Positions 1 to 9,039 of a stretch of 64,000 bases of DNA are shown piece by piece (position 1 is the first letter of the stretch; each line of letters starts with the position of its first letter). Source of the stretch: Ruminococcus sp. Lineage in GTDB: Bacteria; Bacillota; Clostridia; Oscillospirales; Ruminococcaceae. The position numbers were made by a program, and so were the translations under genes. The stretch covers positions 1-64,000 of the forward strand of contig SVNP01000007.1 in the NCBI GenBank assembly GCA_015066805.1. Reading direction: 5' to 3'. The notes under the pieces are model-generated. The model was not told the origin of the DNA. It ran no database searches and saw only the letters and a program-made list of their open reading frames with translations.

Positions 1-192
1 GTCCGCAGGCGCAGGCTCTGCGGAATACTCTCGCTCGGGGGCTGCTTCCCGTGCGGGCTTTGCCTCTCTTGTCTCTCTGGATTCTCTGCTCCACTTGGAC
101 TCAGAGCGGCTTTCACGCTCGGTTTCGGTCTCGTAGCCCTCGTCCTCCTTGGGTGCCAGGAAGTCAGCGATCTTGTTCAAGATTTTGCTCAT
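1..192 (-). CDS. sepF: Cell division protein SepF, N-terminal part (cut by window edge)
   Basis: The first 64 codons are present, starting at the ATG at 192; the rest lies left of the window. The protein begins MSKILNKIADFLAPKEDEGY, the amphipathic membrane-anchoring N-terminus typical of SepF, followed by a charged Glu/Arg/Ser linker. The conserved FtsZ-binding SepF core is not in view. SepF anchors and aligns FtsZ filaments at the division site in Gram-positive bacteria. It directly follows yggS on the same strand, the ylmE-ylmF order of Firmicutes, which is the main support for the call because the linker is low in information. Confidence 0.75.
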   Translation of the reverse strand, partial: MSKILNKIADFLAPKEDEGYETETERESRSESKWSRESRETREAKPAREAAPEREYSAEPAPAD

Positions 193-267
193 AGCGATTC
201 TCCTTTTTCTTTTGTTTTATGGCTTCAGCGATTCTATCCACAGCCCGCAGGCTGCAAAAAACGGATA

Positions 268-987
268 TCAGATTCCCTTTTGGGGGTAGATTCTTGGGCC
301 GAACAGCGCACTGCCCAGCCGCACCATTGTAGAGCCGTGTCGCACGGCAGAGGTATAATCTCCGGACATACCCATAGAAAGCACGGGCAGCGGAGCGATC
401 TGCTGCAATTTTTGGTGCAAGGCGGCGATCTGTGCAAACATGGCATCCGCCTCGGACTCATGGGCCACCGGGGGCGGAATGGTCATCAGCCCTTTTACCT
501 CCAGGTGGGGCATTGCCATCACCTGCCGCAGAAGATCGGGCAGAAAGCGGGGGTCGGCACCGGATTTGGTGGCTTCCCCTGCGGCATTGACCTCCAGCAG
601 CACGGGCTGGACGATCTGCTTTGCGGCGGCGGCCTTCTCAACGGCTTCTGCCAGATGAAGGCTGTCCACCGAATGGATCAGCGTGACGCTGCCCACGATC
701 TGCCGCACCTTATTGGTTTGCAGGTGGCCGATGAACTGCACCTCTGCGGCGGGGTCATAGGCATCCCGCTTGGAGAGATACTCCTGCACACGGTTTTCGC
801 CCAACACACGGATCCCTGCGGAAACGGCGGTATTCACCAGCACGGGGTCAACGGTCTTGGTCACAGCCATAAGAGTCACCCCGGCGGGATCACGGCCACA
901 GGCGGCACAGGCTGCACGGATCTTTTCCTGTGCTTCGGCGCAGCGCAGCAGCACCGCATTGCGGATGTCATTGGATTCAGTTGCCAT
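268..987 (-). CDS. yggS: YggS/YlmE-family pyridoxal phosphate homeostasis protein
   Basis: 239-residue single-domain PLP-binding protein with the alanine-racemase-like barrel fold. Visible motifs are AVTKTV with the PLP lysine near residue 44, GENRVQEY, FIGHLQTNKV, GLMTIPP, and the phosphate-binding MGMSGDYTSAVRHGSTMVR at the C-terminus. The family buffers cellular pyridoxal 5'-phosphate and has no known catalytic activity. The start at 987 has GGAG nine bases upstream and overlaps the end of the HlyD-like gene by 11 bases, so the two are translationally coupled. sepF follows 75 bases on. Length is normal for the family. Confidence 0.93.
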   Translation of the reverse strand: MATESNDIRNAVLLRCAEAQEKIRAACAACGRDPAGVTLMAVTKTVDPVLVNTAVSAGIRVLGENRVQEYLSKRDAYDPAAEVQFIGHLQTNKVRQIVGSVTLIHSVDSLHLAEAVEKAAAAKQIVQPVLLEVNAAGEATKSGADPRFLPDLLRQVMAMPHLEVKGLMTIPPPVAHESEADAMFAQIAALHQKLQQIAPLPVLSMGMSGDYTSAVRHGSTMVRLGSALFGPRIYPQKGI

Positions 988-2230
988 CAGCCATCACTCC
1001 ATCCACAATAATGTCATCATACAGGGCGATATAATCTGCTCCTGCATTCAGCTCCGAAAGATAGAAATCCTCGGTTTCGTAAACAATATTCAGCTTTTTG
1101 AAGGCGGCGTTTTCACCCACCAGCACCCAAACGCCCATGTAGCGGTTGGTGGTCTGGTACTGGGAGCCGTCTTCATTGACCACCGTTTCCTCAATATCCA
1201 TAAAGCGGATGGCGGAACGGGGGATCTTGATGCCTTCCACGGTCTTCCGCACGATCTCCACACGCTCGGTGCGGTGCTGCACGGTATCATAGGTCATGGT
1301 TTCGCATCGCATAATGATCTGTGTCTCACCGATATTGCCGGCGGAGGCCAGAGAGATCACCTCTGCGCGCATGGTATCCGATGCGGAATCCGGACGGATA
1401 TCCACACGGTCACCTTCGGAAAGGCGCAGGGTCGTATTATCAAATATGCCCACAATATACCAGGCGTAACCATCCACCAGCTTGCCGATGACACCTTTAT
1501 GGTCGGTGGTCAGTGCACCGTCATCGTTGATCTCCGCAAGCTGCTGCGGGGTAAGAGAAGCCATGGTATCCACGGTCAGCTCCGACTCATAGCCGTCAAT
1601 ATAGCTGATAAAGTAGGCACTTTCGTCTGCGGTAATGATCTCCCTCGGTTCTGTTTTCTTGGCCTCCAGCGCGGCGATCTCCTGCTTTAACGCAGCGATC
1701 CTGCCGGAAAAGTCCACATTCTCCTCGGTGATCTTCTGATAGGTGCTCATCAGCACGGCCAGCTCGCTTTTTTCCTCCACAATACTGCCATAGGAGCCCT
1801 GCTCCCGCAGCTTCATCAGTGCCCTGTACTGGTCACCGATCAGTGCCGACAGATTGGAAGGCTGTGCATTTTCGCTGGTACCGGGGTTTTCGATTTTATT
1901 CAGCAGTGCAAGCTCCGCCTGCTTTTCCGCGATCAAGCGGCGCAGGTCGATCTGTTCTTCGCTGCCGTATACCTCTGCGATGACACTGCCCACGCCCAGC
2001 TTTGCGCCATCTGCGACGCAATAACGCACGGCACCGCTGCCGGAATACCCGGCCACGATCTCATCACGGACATACACGCCCTGAAAGGATTCCGACTCAC
2101 TGACCGCACCATAGACGGCCGTTTCGGTTTTATAATCCCGGTTGAACAGATTGAAGATCATACTGACTGCCAGCATAACGACGAACGCAACGACGAGCCC
2201 CTGAAGGATCCGCGTTGTGATCTCATTCAT
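977..2230 (-). CDS. HlyD-like membrane protein with coiled coil
   Basis: 417 residues. One N-terminal membrane segment (about residues 9-28) is followed by an extracytoplasmic part. That part has a lipoyl/HlyD-like beta region (around VRDEIVAGYSGSGAVRY and DGAKLGVGSVIAEVYG), a coiled coil of roughly 110 residues with a second long Glu/Lys-rich helix ending EIAALEAKKTE, and a C-terminal beta-rich adaptor-like region. It resembles membrane-fusion adaptor subunits, but no ABC transporter or outer membrane partner is nearby. Proteins of this type occur upstream of sepF in many Clostridia, which suggests a role at the division site or envelope (inference). It starts four bases after hfq ends, with AGAAGG upstream. 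Confidence 0.75.
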   Translation of the reverse strand: MNEITTRILQGLVVAFVVMLAVSMIFNLFNRDYKTETAVYGAVSESESFQGVYVRDEIVAGYSGSGAVRYCVADGAKLGVGSVIAEVYGSEEQIDLRRLIAEKQAELALLNKIENPGTSENAQPSNLSALIGDQYRALMKLREQGSYGSIVEEKSELAVLMSTYQKITEENVDFSGRIAALKQEIAALEAKKTEPREIITADESAYFISYIDGYESELTVDTMASLTPQQLAEINDDGALTTDHKGVIGKLVDGYAWYIVGIFDNTTLRLSEGDRVDIRPDSASDTMRAEVISLASAGNIGETQIIMRCETMTYDTVQHRTERVEIVRKTVEGIKIPRSAIRFMDIEETVVNEDGSQYQTTNRYMGVWVLVGENAAFKKLNIVYETEDFYLSELNAGADYIALYDDIIVDGVMADGN

Positions 2231-2234
2231 GGTC

Positions 2235-2477
2235 TCAGCCTTCTTCCTTCTCGGCTGCGTCCAGAATGGAGATCGGTCTCATGGGGATAATGGTAGAGAT
2301 GGCATGCTTGTACACAAGCTGCTGCTTGCCATCGCAATCCAGGATCACGATATAGCTGTCAAATCCTCTGACAACGCCCTTGAACTGGTAGCCATTGGTC
2401 AAGAAGATGGTCAGCGAGATGCGCTCCTTTCGTGCCTGATTCAGGAAAACGTCCTGCAGATTGAGAGTCTTGCTCAT
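2235..2477 (-). CDS. hfq: RNA chaperone Hfq
   Basis: 80-residue Sm-like protein. The Sm1 region ([20 protein letters not shown] through [13 protein letters not shown]) and the Sm2 signature YKHAIST are intact, so a normal hexameric RNA chaperone is expected. Hfq binds A-rich and U-rich RNA and helps small RNAs pair with mRNAs. Its position directly after miaA matches the conserved miaA-hfq gene pair. The C-terminal tail after Sm2 is only about 15 residues, short as in other Gram-positives. Confidence 0.96.
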   Translation of the reverse strand: MSKTLNLQDVFLNQARKERISLTIFLTNGYQFKGVVRGFDSYIVILDCDGKQQLVYKHAISTIIPMRPISILDAAEKEEG

Positions 2478-2575
2478 AATAACATTGCCTCATTTCTCTA
2501 AAAAAATATGTGTCTTTGGAAGTGCAGGTCTGCCATAAAGGGAAAAAACCAGTTACCTACACAAATTACATTATA

Positions 2576-3532
2576 TCACAACTCGCCGTGTTTGGCTATG
2601 ATTTTTTGGCATTTCCGAAAAATTTCCAGATTATCACAAATATCATCCCGCCACACCCACATGATTTGCTCATTTCGACGAAACCACGTGCATTGCCGCT
2701 TGGCATACCGGCAGGTTTCCCGTTTAAGAACCTCCAGGCAATCCTCAATGGGGGCTTCATTTTTCAGCCACGGCAGCAGCTCCTTATACCCGATGGCCGC
2801 TGCGGCGGTGGCACGGCGGCGGCCGCTTTCGTATTCCTCCCGCACCTCTTCGGCAAGGCCAAGCTCCATCATACGGTCCACCCGCCTGCCGATGCGCTCA
2901 TACAGCTTTTGTCTGTCCTGAAAGCCCACACCCAGCCGTGTTATCTCCCACGGGGAGGGCACACTGCGGCTTTGCTCCGCAAATACGCTTAAGGGGGTGC
3001 CGGTCAGCTCATAAACCTCCAGCGCACGGATGACCCTGCGCAGGTTATTCTCATGGAGCTTTGCCGCAGATACGGGATCGCAGTGCTTCAGACGCTCCAG
3101 CAGCACAGCAGCACCCTCTGTTTCCGCCTCCTTCGCCAGTCGGTCTCTCACCGCCTGCGAGGAAGGCACATCGGGAAACTGAATGTTATCCAACAGGCTG
3201 TCGATGTACAAGCCGGTGCCGCCTACTACAATGGGCAGCTTGCCTCTTGCGTGGATATCCGCAATGGCGGCACGGGCATATTCCACATAATCCGCCACAG
3301 AACAAGGCGTTTCGGGGGAAAGGGTGCCGATGAGATGATGGGGAATGCCCTGCATCTCCTCCGCCGAGGGCTTGGCTGTGGCAATATCCAGCCCTTGGTA
3401 AATCTGCATGGAATCGGCGGAAACCACCTCGCCGTTATAATGCAAAGCAAGCTGCACGCCCAGATCGGTCTTGCCCGATGCGGTAGCACCTACCACAGCC
3501 CATACAGGGGGCTTCCGAGTCATATGCTGCAA
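2576..3532 (-). CDS. miaA: tRNA dimethylallyltransferase MiaA
   Basis: About 318 residues. It transfers the dimethylallyl group to N6 of A37 in tRNAs reading UNN codons; MiaB, encoded at 35142, then methylthiolates the product. The P-loop GATASGKTDL is at the N-terminus, followed by SADSMQIYQGLDIATAKPS, GTGLYIDSLL and the C-terminal CRYAKRQCTWFRR motif. The start is ambiguous. A strong AGGAGG lies eight bases before a TTG at 3532, which fits best; a GTG at 3541 overlaps the ribosome site and an ATG at 3523 is 17 bases away. It follows mutL by 18 bases. Confidence 0.95.
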   Translation of the reverse strand: MQHMTRKPPVWAVVGATASGKTDLGVQLALHYNGEVVSADSMQIYQGLDIATAKPSAEEMQGIPHHLIGTLSPETPCSVADYVEYARAAIADIHARGKLPIVVGGTGLYIDSLLDNIQFPDVPSSQAVRDRLAKEAETEGAAVLLERLKHCDPVSAAKLHENNLRRVIRALEVYELTGTPLSVFAEQSRSVPSPWEITRLGVGFQDRQKLYERIGRRVDRMMELGLAEEVREEYESGRRRATAAAAIGYKELLPWLKNEAPIEDCLEVLKRETCRYAKRQCTWFRRNEQIMWVWRDDICDNLEIFRKCQKIIAKHGEL

Positions 3533-3550
3533 GGCAGTCACCTCCTTTTT

Positions 3551-5599
3551 TCAGTTCTGAATGCGCTTAAACTGTTTTTCCAGTTGATATTTGGAGAGAA
3601 TAAACATCACAGGCCTGCCATGGGGGCAATGGCGGATGGCATCATCCTCCCACACACGGTTTGCAAGAACCTGCAGCTCCTCTGCCGTATTGCGGTCACC
3701 TGCACGGATGGCGGCTTTACAAGCCAGATCATGGAAATAATCATCCAGCAGATGGGCCTCGGGCTGCTGCATTTCCAGCAGGCAATGCTTTGCCAGCCGC
3801 GGCAGCATCTCGTCAAAATCCAGCCCTTCGCAGCTCATGGGGATCCCCGTCAGCTTCACGATGGGCGCATCTTCAAAATCAAAGGTAAACCCTACCTGCT
3901 CCAACATGGCCGCTTGTTCCTGCAAAGCCGCACACTGATCCATAGGCAGCAGCAGAGAAACAGGCTGCAGCAAAATCTGCCGGTCTTTGCACTGTCGGGA
4001 ACGGAATCGTTCAAACAGGATCCGTTCGTGGGCGGCGTGCTTGTCAATGATGACCATTTGCTCGCCGGATTCCGCCAGCACATAGTTGGAAAACAGCTCT
4101 CCCACCACCCGTATGGGCAATTGCCGCTGCTGAACGGTTGCTTCGAGGGCAGGCTCAGCCGGCTTTGGCTGCGGTGCGGATCGCTCCTCCTGCTGCTTCA
4201 CCGCCGCCATCAGATGAGGGAAGGCTGCTGTTTCCTGTTGGGTGGGAATGATCTTCGGGGCAGGTGCAGGAGACGGTGCTGCAGGCTGTACTGCCTTAGG
4301 TGCAGACACAGGGGCAGGCATGGGGTTGGGGCCAGATATGGTTTCTTTCGGGAGAATGGCAGCAGGTGCAGCGGGCAAAGGCTGCTGCACGGAAGAAGCA
4401 GGCTTCTTTCCTACGGCTTCTTCCGCTGTGGAAACCATCTGCACCGTTACATCGGGCACAGGGGGCTCCGGCTGATGCACGGGCAGGGGAGCTGCCGGGG
4501 TATTGGAATCCTTTTCGGGTACGGGCGCATACCAGTCGGTTTTGGGACGTGCCGCCGCACCGGTTTGCCCCGGCAGACGGAAATCATACACCAGACCGTT
4601 TTGGGAAAGCGCGTTCAGTACGGCAAAATAAACGGCAGAAAACATCCGCTTTTCATCGGAAAACCGAACCTCCGCCTTGGTGGGATGCATATTCACATCC
4701 ACCGTTCTGGGGGAAATACGGATCTGCAGTACACAGGCAGGGTATTTTCCCGTCATAACCAGATTGCGGTATGCCTCTTCCAGCGCAGCGGTACAGGTCA
4801 TGGAGCGCACTGCTCTGCCGTTGACGAAAAAGAACTGGAATGCACGGTTCTGCTTGGCATACAGCGGTTTTACGGCGTAGCCTGTCACCGTGATGCCGTC
4901 ACCGCCCGCCGTATCCTCGGTATATTGCACCGGCAGCAGATCTCTTGCAAAATCCTTGCCGAAAATGGCATAAACAGCGGAATACAGCTTACCGTCACCG
5001 GGGGTACAGAACTCTGTTTTATTCTCACGGATCAGTCGGAAAGAGATCTCGGGATGAGACATGGCGATCTTCTGGAACACAGCAGCGCAGGCATTGCCTT
5101 CGGCGGCATCTTTTTTCAGAAAGCCTGCACGAACAGGCACATTGTAGAACAGATCCCGCACGATAATGGTGGTGCCTTCGGGGCAGCCGATCTGTTCCGG
5201 TTCCTGCTCCTCGCCGCCCTCTATGGCATAGCGCACACCAAGGGGCGCACCCTTCTGTCGGGTCATCAGCTCCGTGCGGGAAACCGCACACACCGAAGCC
5301 AGTGCTTCTCCGCGGAAGCCCAGTGTAAAGATGCTTTCCAGGTCATCCTTTTCACGGATCTTACTGGTGGCATGACGCAAAAATGCCGTCTGCACCTGAT
5401 CGGGCGCAATGCCGCAGCCGTCATCGGTCACCCGAAGATACAGCACGCCGCCCCGCTTCAGCTCGGCGGTAATGCGTGTGGCACCGGCATCAATGGCGTT
5501 TTCGGTCAGCTCCTTCAGCACCGAGGCAGGCCGTTCAATGACCTCACCTGCGGCGATCAGCTCCGCAATATCCTTTGGCAAAACCTGAATCTCCGGCAT
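3551..5599 (-). CDS. mutL: DNA mismatch repair protein MutL (endonuclease type)
   Basis: 682 residues from the ATG at 5599, chosen because AGAAAGGAG lies just upstream; a longer frame reaches back to 5665 without such a site. The N-terminal GHKL ATPase motifs are ELTENAIDAGA, DDGCGI and GFRGEALAS. A long Pro/Ala-rich linker covers about residues 360-480. The C-terminal domain has the metal-binding endonuclease motif as DKHAAHERILFE (519-530), then ACKAAIRA and CPHGRP (658-663). The usual DQHA is DKHA here, but the Asp, His and Glu are kept, so nicking activity is expected. It lies in the mutS-mutL-miaA-hfq operon. Confidence 0.96.
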   Translation of the reverse strand: MPEIQVLPKDIAELIAAGEVIERPASVLKELTENAIDAGATRITAELKRGGVLYLRVTDDGCGIAPDQVQTAFLRHATSKIREKDDLESIFTLGFRGEALASVCAVSRTELMTRQKGAPLGVRYAIEGGEEQEPEQIGCPEGTTIIVRDLFYNVPVRAGFLKKDAAEGNACAAVFQKIAMSHPEISFRLIRENKTEFCTPGDGKLYSAVYAIFGKDFARDLLPVQYTEDTAGGDGITVTGYAVKPLYAKQNRAFQFFFVNGRAVRSMTCTAALEEAYRNLVMTGKYPACVLQIRISPRTVDVNMHPTKAEVRFSDEKRMFSAVYFAVLNALSQNGLVYDFRLPGQTGAAARPKTDWYAPVPEKDSNTPAAPLPVHQPEPPVPDVTVQMVSTAEEAVGKKPASSVQQPLPAAPAAILPKETISGPNPMPAPVSAPKAVQPAAPSPAPAPKIIPTQQETAAFPHLMAAVKQQEERSAPQPKPAEPALEATVQQRQLPIRVVGELFSNYVLAESGEQMVIIDKHAAHERILFERFRSRQCKDRQILLQPVSLLLPMDQCAALQEQAAMLEQVGFTFDFEDAPIVKLTGIPMSCEGLDFDEMLPRLAKHCLLEMQQPEAHLLDDYFHDLACKAAIRAGDRNTAEELQVLANRVWEDDAIRHCPHGRPVMFILSKYQLEKQFKRIQN

Positions 5600-5637
5600 A
5601 TTACGCTCCTTTCTGTTAAGATCCGAAATGATATCAT

Positions 5638-8268
5638 TTATTGCAGCATAGCGGAAAGATCGCAAAGCAGCTCACGGCATTCGGCATCGCTGAGCTCTGC
5701 GATATTGGTTTTCCGCAGTTGGGAGATCACCTGTTCATCGGCATCGGAAGCAAAGCTCATCTGCAATGTATCCTGCCGCTGCATGGCTTTATGCGCCTCT
5801 TTTTCGGCACGGCTCTGGGCTTCCAGCTCTGTCAGCAGAGCCTTGGCTCTTGCGGTGACCTTTGCGGGCAGGCCTGCCAGCTTTGCCACCTCGATGCCAT
5901 AGCTGTCATCAGCCGCACCATCCACGATCTTGCGAAGGAACCGGATGGTGTCTCCATGCTTTTTCACAGCAACGCTCAGATTCCGCACACCCTCACACTG
6001 ACCCTCCAGCATGGTCAGCTCGTGATAATGAGTGGCGAACAAGGTTTTGCAGCCGATATTTTTTCCTGCGATGTACTCTGCAACCGCCCTGGCAATGCTG
6101 ATGCCGTCAAAGGTGGAGGTTCCTCTGCCTACCTCATCCAGGATCACCAGACTGTTGACGGTAGCGTTCTTAAGAATGTTGGAGACCTCATGCATCTCCA
6201 CCATAAAGGTACTTTCACCTGCCGCCAGATCATCCGATGCGCCCACACGGGTGAAGATATGATCCACCACGGAGATCTTGGCGTAGGAGGCAGGCACAAA
6301 GCTGCCCATCTGTGCCATCAGCACGATCAGCGCAGTCTGCCGCATATAGGTGGATTTACCGCTCATATTGGGTCCTGTGATCATAGCCAGCCGATTGCTT
6401 TTGCAGTCCAGCAGCACATCATTGGGGACGAACACCGTATCGTTCAGCATTTGCTCCACCACGGGGTGGCGGCCGTCACGGATCTCGATTCTGCCATCCA
6501 CCGAGATCTCGGGCTTGCAGTATTCGTTTTCCATGGCAACTGCCGCCAGGGAGCAAAGCACATCCACCTGTGCCACTGCCGAAGCAGTCTGCTGCACGGG
6601 AGCAAGCCGCTGTGCAATAAAATCACGCAGCTCGTTGAAGATCTGGTTTTCCAGTGCCAGAGCCTTATCTCTTGCACCGATGATGGTGTTTTCCGCCTGC
6701 TTCAGCTCTTGGGTGATAAAGCGTTCGCAGTTGGCAAGGGTTTGTTTTCTGGTCCAGTCATCGGGCACCATATCGTAGTAGGAACGGCTGACCTCCAGAT
6801 AGTAACCGAACACACGGTGGTAGCCTGTTTTCAGGTTTTTGATGCCCGTGCGTTCCCGTTCCTTCTGTTCAATGCTTTCAATCAGCTCGCTGCCGTGATT
6901 CATGGCATGACGCAGCGCATCCAGCTCCTCATGGAAGCCGTCACGGATCACGCCGCCGTCCTTCAGCACAATGGGAGGTTCATCCACCAGCGCACGTTCT
7001 GCCAGTTCCGCAATATCGTCCAGCGGAGCGATCTCCTGCTCCAGGCGCAGCATCAGCTTGCTCTGAGGCAGTCCGCGGAGCTGTTCCTTGATGTTGGGAA
7101 GCTGGCGGGCAGTACAGGCCAGTGCCTTGATATCACGGGGGGTGGCCTTCTGGAAGATCACCCGGGACATGAGGCGTTCCAGATCAAACACCTGCTCCAT
7201 CAGCTCCTGCAGCTCCATGGTGATCACGCTGTTGCGGATGAGCTGCTCCACTGCGCCATGCCGTTCTATGATACGGGCGGGAGCTGTCAGGGGCTGCTCG
7301 ATCCAGGTACGGAGCATTCTTCTGCCCATGGCGGTACGGGTACGGTCCAGCACGCCCAGCAAAGAACCTTTTTTCTCGTGAGAACGCAGCGTTTCCGTCA
7401 GCTCCAGATTTCTTCTGGCAGCGGAATCCAGCCCCATGACGCTTTCCGTGGCATGAACGGTAATGGCTGTAAAGCGGTTCACCATTGCCTTCTGGGTTTC
7501 CGCGATGTACTCAAACAGACCGCATACACAGGCAGCATCCATACCGCCTTGGGAAAGCCCCAATGCCTCCATGGATTCGGCGGCACACTGACGCAGCACC
7601 GTTTCCTTCTGCACTGCGGGGTCAAAGCAGATATGATCCCGCAAGGTCACCAGGCATTCGGTGCGGGTACGCAGAAAATCCGTAACGGGCTTGCAGTCCA
7701 GCAGATCTTCGGTAATCAGCACCTCGGAGGGATGGTATCTGTCCAGCAGACCGATCAGCTCGGTATAGCGGTCTTTTCCCTCGGTAAAATGGAGATTCAC
7801 CGCACCGGTGGAGATATCGGCAGCACAAAGGGCGCACCGGTCACCTTCGGCATACACCGCCGCCAGATAGTTGCAGTCGGATTCATCCAGCATAGTGGAT
7901 TCGATGATGGTGCCGGGGGTCACAATGCGTATGACACTGCGCTCCACCAGCCCCTTTGCGGAAGCAGGATCCTCCATCTGCTCACAAATTGCCACACGGT
8001 AGCCCAGATTCACCAGCCGCTTCAGATATTGCTCTGCGCTGTGATAGGGCACGCCGCACATGGGTGCACGGGTGGGCAGACCGCAATCTCTGCCCGTAAG
8101 GGTCAGCTCCAGCAGCTTGGAGACCATCACTGCATCATCAAAGAACATCTCATAAAAATCACCCAGACGAAAGAATACAATGGCTTCTCCCACCGCCTGC
8201 TTGATTTTGAAATACTGCTGCATCATAGGGGAAAGCTGCTGCTTTTCCTCCTCTGTGATCTGCGGCAT
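5638..8268 (-). CDS. mutS: DNA mismatch repair protein MutS
   Basis: 876 residues, normal for MutS1. The mismatch-recognition start is MMQQYFKIKQ followed by FFRLGDFYEMFFDDA, which contains the mismatch-wedging Phe-x-Glu as FYE. Connector, lever and clamp regions follow, then the ATPase with Walker A GPNMSGKSTYMRQ, Walker B region SLVILDEVGRGTSTFDG and FATHYHEL. MutS binds mispairs and recruits MutL, encoded 38 bases downstream. The ATG at 8268 follows GGGAGGAGG. The gene is in the same transcription unit as the upstream ylbF/ymcA-like gene, 77 bases away. Confidence 0.97.
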   Translation of the reverse strand: MPQITEEEKQQLSPMMQQYFKIKQAVGEAIVFFRLGDFYEMFFDDAVMVSKLLELTLTGRDCGLPTRAPMCGVPYHSAEQYLKRLVNLGYRVAICEQMEDPASAKGLVERSVIRIVTPGTIIESTMLDESDCNYLAAVYAEGDRCALCAADISTGAVNLHFTEGKDRYTELIGLLDRYHPSEVLITEDLLDCKPVTDFLRTRTECLVTLRDHICFDPAVQKETVLRQCAAESMEALGLSQGGMDAACVCGLFEYIAETQKAMVNRFTAITVHATESVMGLDSAARRNLELTETLRSHEKKGSLLGVLDRTRTAMGRRMLRTWIEQPLTAPARIIERHGAVEQLIRNSVITMELQELMEQVFDLERLMSRVIFQKATPRDIKALACTARQLPNIKEQLRGLPQSKLMLRLEQEIAPLDDIAELAERALVDEPPIVLKDGGVIRDGFHEELDALRHAMNHGSELIESIEQKERERTGIKNLKTGYHRVFGYYLEVSRSYYDMVPDDWTRKQTLANCERFITQELKQAENTIIGARDKALALENQIFNELRDFIAQRLAPVQQTASAVAQVDVLCSLAAVAMENEYCKPEISVDGRIEIRDGRHPVVEQMLNDTVFVPNDVLLDCKSNRLAMITGPNMSGKSTYMRQTALIVLMAQMGSFVPASYAKISVVDHIFTRVGASDDLAAGESTFMVEMHEVSNILKNATVNSLVILDEVGRGTSTFDGISIARAVAEYIAGKNIGCKTLFATHYHELTMLEGQCEGVRNLSVAVKKHGDTIRFLRKIVDGAADDSYGIEVAKLAGLPAKVTARAKALLTELEAQSRAEKEAHKAMQRQDTLQMSFASDADEQVISQLRKTNIAELSDAECRELLCDLSAMLQ

Positions 8269-8345
8269 TGGGGTTCCTCCTCCCTTTTATGTTTGTCGGG
8301 AAAGGGAGCCGCCCGCAGGCGACCCCTTTTTTCGTATATGGTCTG

Positions 8346-8765
8346 TCAGTGGCAGCCGCTGCAGCCGGAGCAATTGCCGCTGCAGGCACTGTGTGCGTCG
8401 GGGTCGTAGGAATCGGGATCCTGACCGGCGGCGCTCATTGCAATAATGCGGTTGATGTTATCCAGAAGCTGCTCAAACTCAGCTCTTGCGGTCTGGTAGG
8501 CCACCATGCTCTTGTTCTGCATGATCTCGCCGTACAAGGACTGACCCTGCGCCTGCAAAGCCTTGATGCGGTCCTGATCGGGCTGCTCCTTGTTCTGCTC
8601 GTTCTCCATATCCAGCCGCAGCAGATTAAACTTGCCGATCATATCCTGCAGAGTCTTGTCATTGTCGTTGTCATCCGCTGCCTTGCGGAATGCCAGATAG
8701 CGGTCATCGGTCTGTAAAGCCTTGCCCAGTGCCTTTGCCATTTCCATGAGATTAGCGTTTGCCAT
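8346..8765 (-). CDS. YlbF/YmcA (RicF/RicA) family protein with Cys-rich tail
   Basis: 139-residue mostly helical protein of the YlbF/YmcA family (MANANLMEMAKALGKALQTD, then two long helices). The C-terminus ends CSGNCSGCSGCH, a cluster of four cysteines plus a His. In Bacillus the RicA, RicF and RicT proteins form a complex that carries iron-sulfur clusters and promotes RNase Y-dependent RNA maturation; the tail fits such ligands (inference). The position upstream of mutS-mutL-miaA-hfq matches ymcA in Bacillus. The ATG at 8765 is preferred over a TTG six bases earlier because AAGGAAGG is ten bases upstream of it. A ricT homologue is at 52427. Confidence 0.85.
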   Translation of the reverse strand: MANANLMEMAKALGKALQTDDRYLAFRKAADDNDNDKTLQDMIGKFNLLRLDMENEQNKEQPDQDRIKALQAQGQSLYGEIMQNKSMVAYQTARAEFEQLLDNINRIIAMSAAGQDPDSYDPDAHSACSGNCSGCSGCH

Positions 8766-8853
8766 AATCAAAAAACCTTCCTTTCAATGCGGTGCCCCCA
8801 AGGGATATTCTGCCCTGTAAAAAGGCGGGGACACCAATAAAAATCCAACTTAA

Positions 8854-8882
8854 AATATACCATATTTCCGCTGTTTTGTCAA
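8854..8882 (-). promoter_or_regulatory. Sigma-A type promoter for the ylbF-mutS-mutL-miaA-hfq operon
   Basis: On the minus strand there is a TTGACA (8877-8882), a 17-base spacer and a TATATT (8854-8859), about 85 bases upstream of the ylbF/ymcA-like start. The spacer end carries TGG just before the -10 box, an extended -10. Confidence 0.75.
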
Positions 8883-8971
8883 GGATGGCAAAGACTGGCG
8901 AAGAGGGCGGAATTTTCCTGCTTTTACAAAGTCAAAGTGCATTTGCAGCGCAATTTTGTGAATATCGTTTC

Positions 8972-9000
8972 TTGCAATTGAACGGGAAATATGGTATAAT
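8972..9000 (+). promoter_or_regulatory. Sigma-A type promoter for the 2-oxoacid oxidoreductase operon
   Basis: TTGCAA (8972-8977), a 17-base spacer, then TATAAT (8995-9000) with an extended TGG before it. It lies 40 bases upstream of the ATPase start at 9040 and faces away from the minus-strand promoter at 8854-8882. Confidence 0.75.
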
Positions 9001-9039
9001 ATAGGGTAATCCTGCAATACAGAAAGGATTTTCTCTGCT

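Noticed and set aside
3053-5902. 949-codon open frame on the plus strand opposite mutL and miaA
   Set aside because: Antisense shadow of GC-rich codon usage; the minus strand encodes clear MutL, MiaA and MutS, and the plus frame has no domain-like composition.
8292-8330. GC-rich hairpin with a T run between mutS and the ylbF/ymcA-like gene
   Set aside because: The T run is on the plus strand, where nothing is transcribed into it; on the operon strand no T run follows.
5641-8409. 922-codon open frame opposite mutS
   Set aside because: Same reason: exact mirror of mutS, His/Gln/Cys-rich composition typical of antisense frames.
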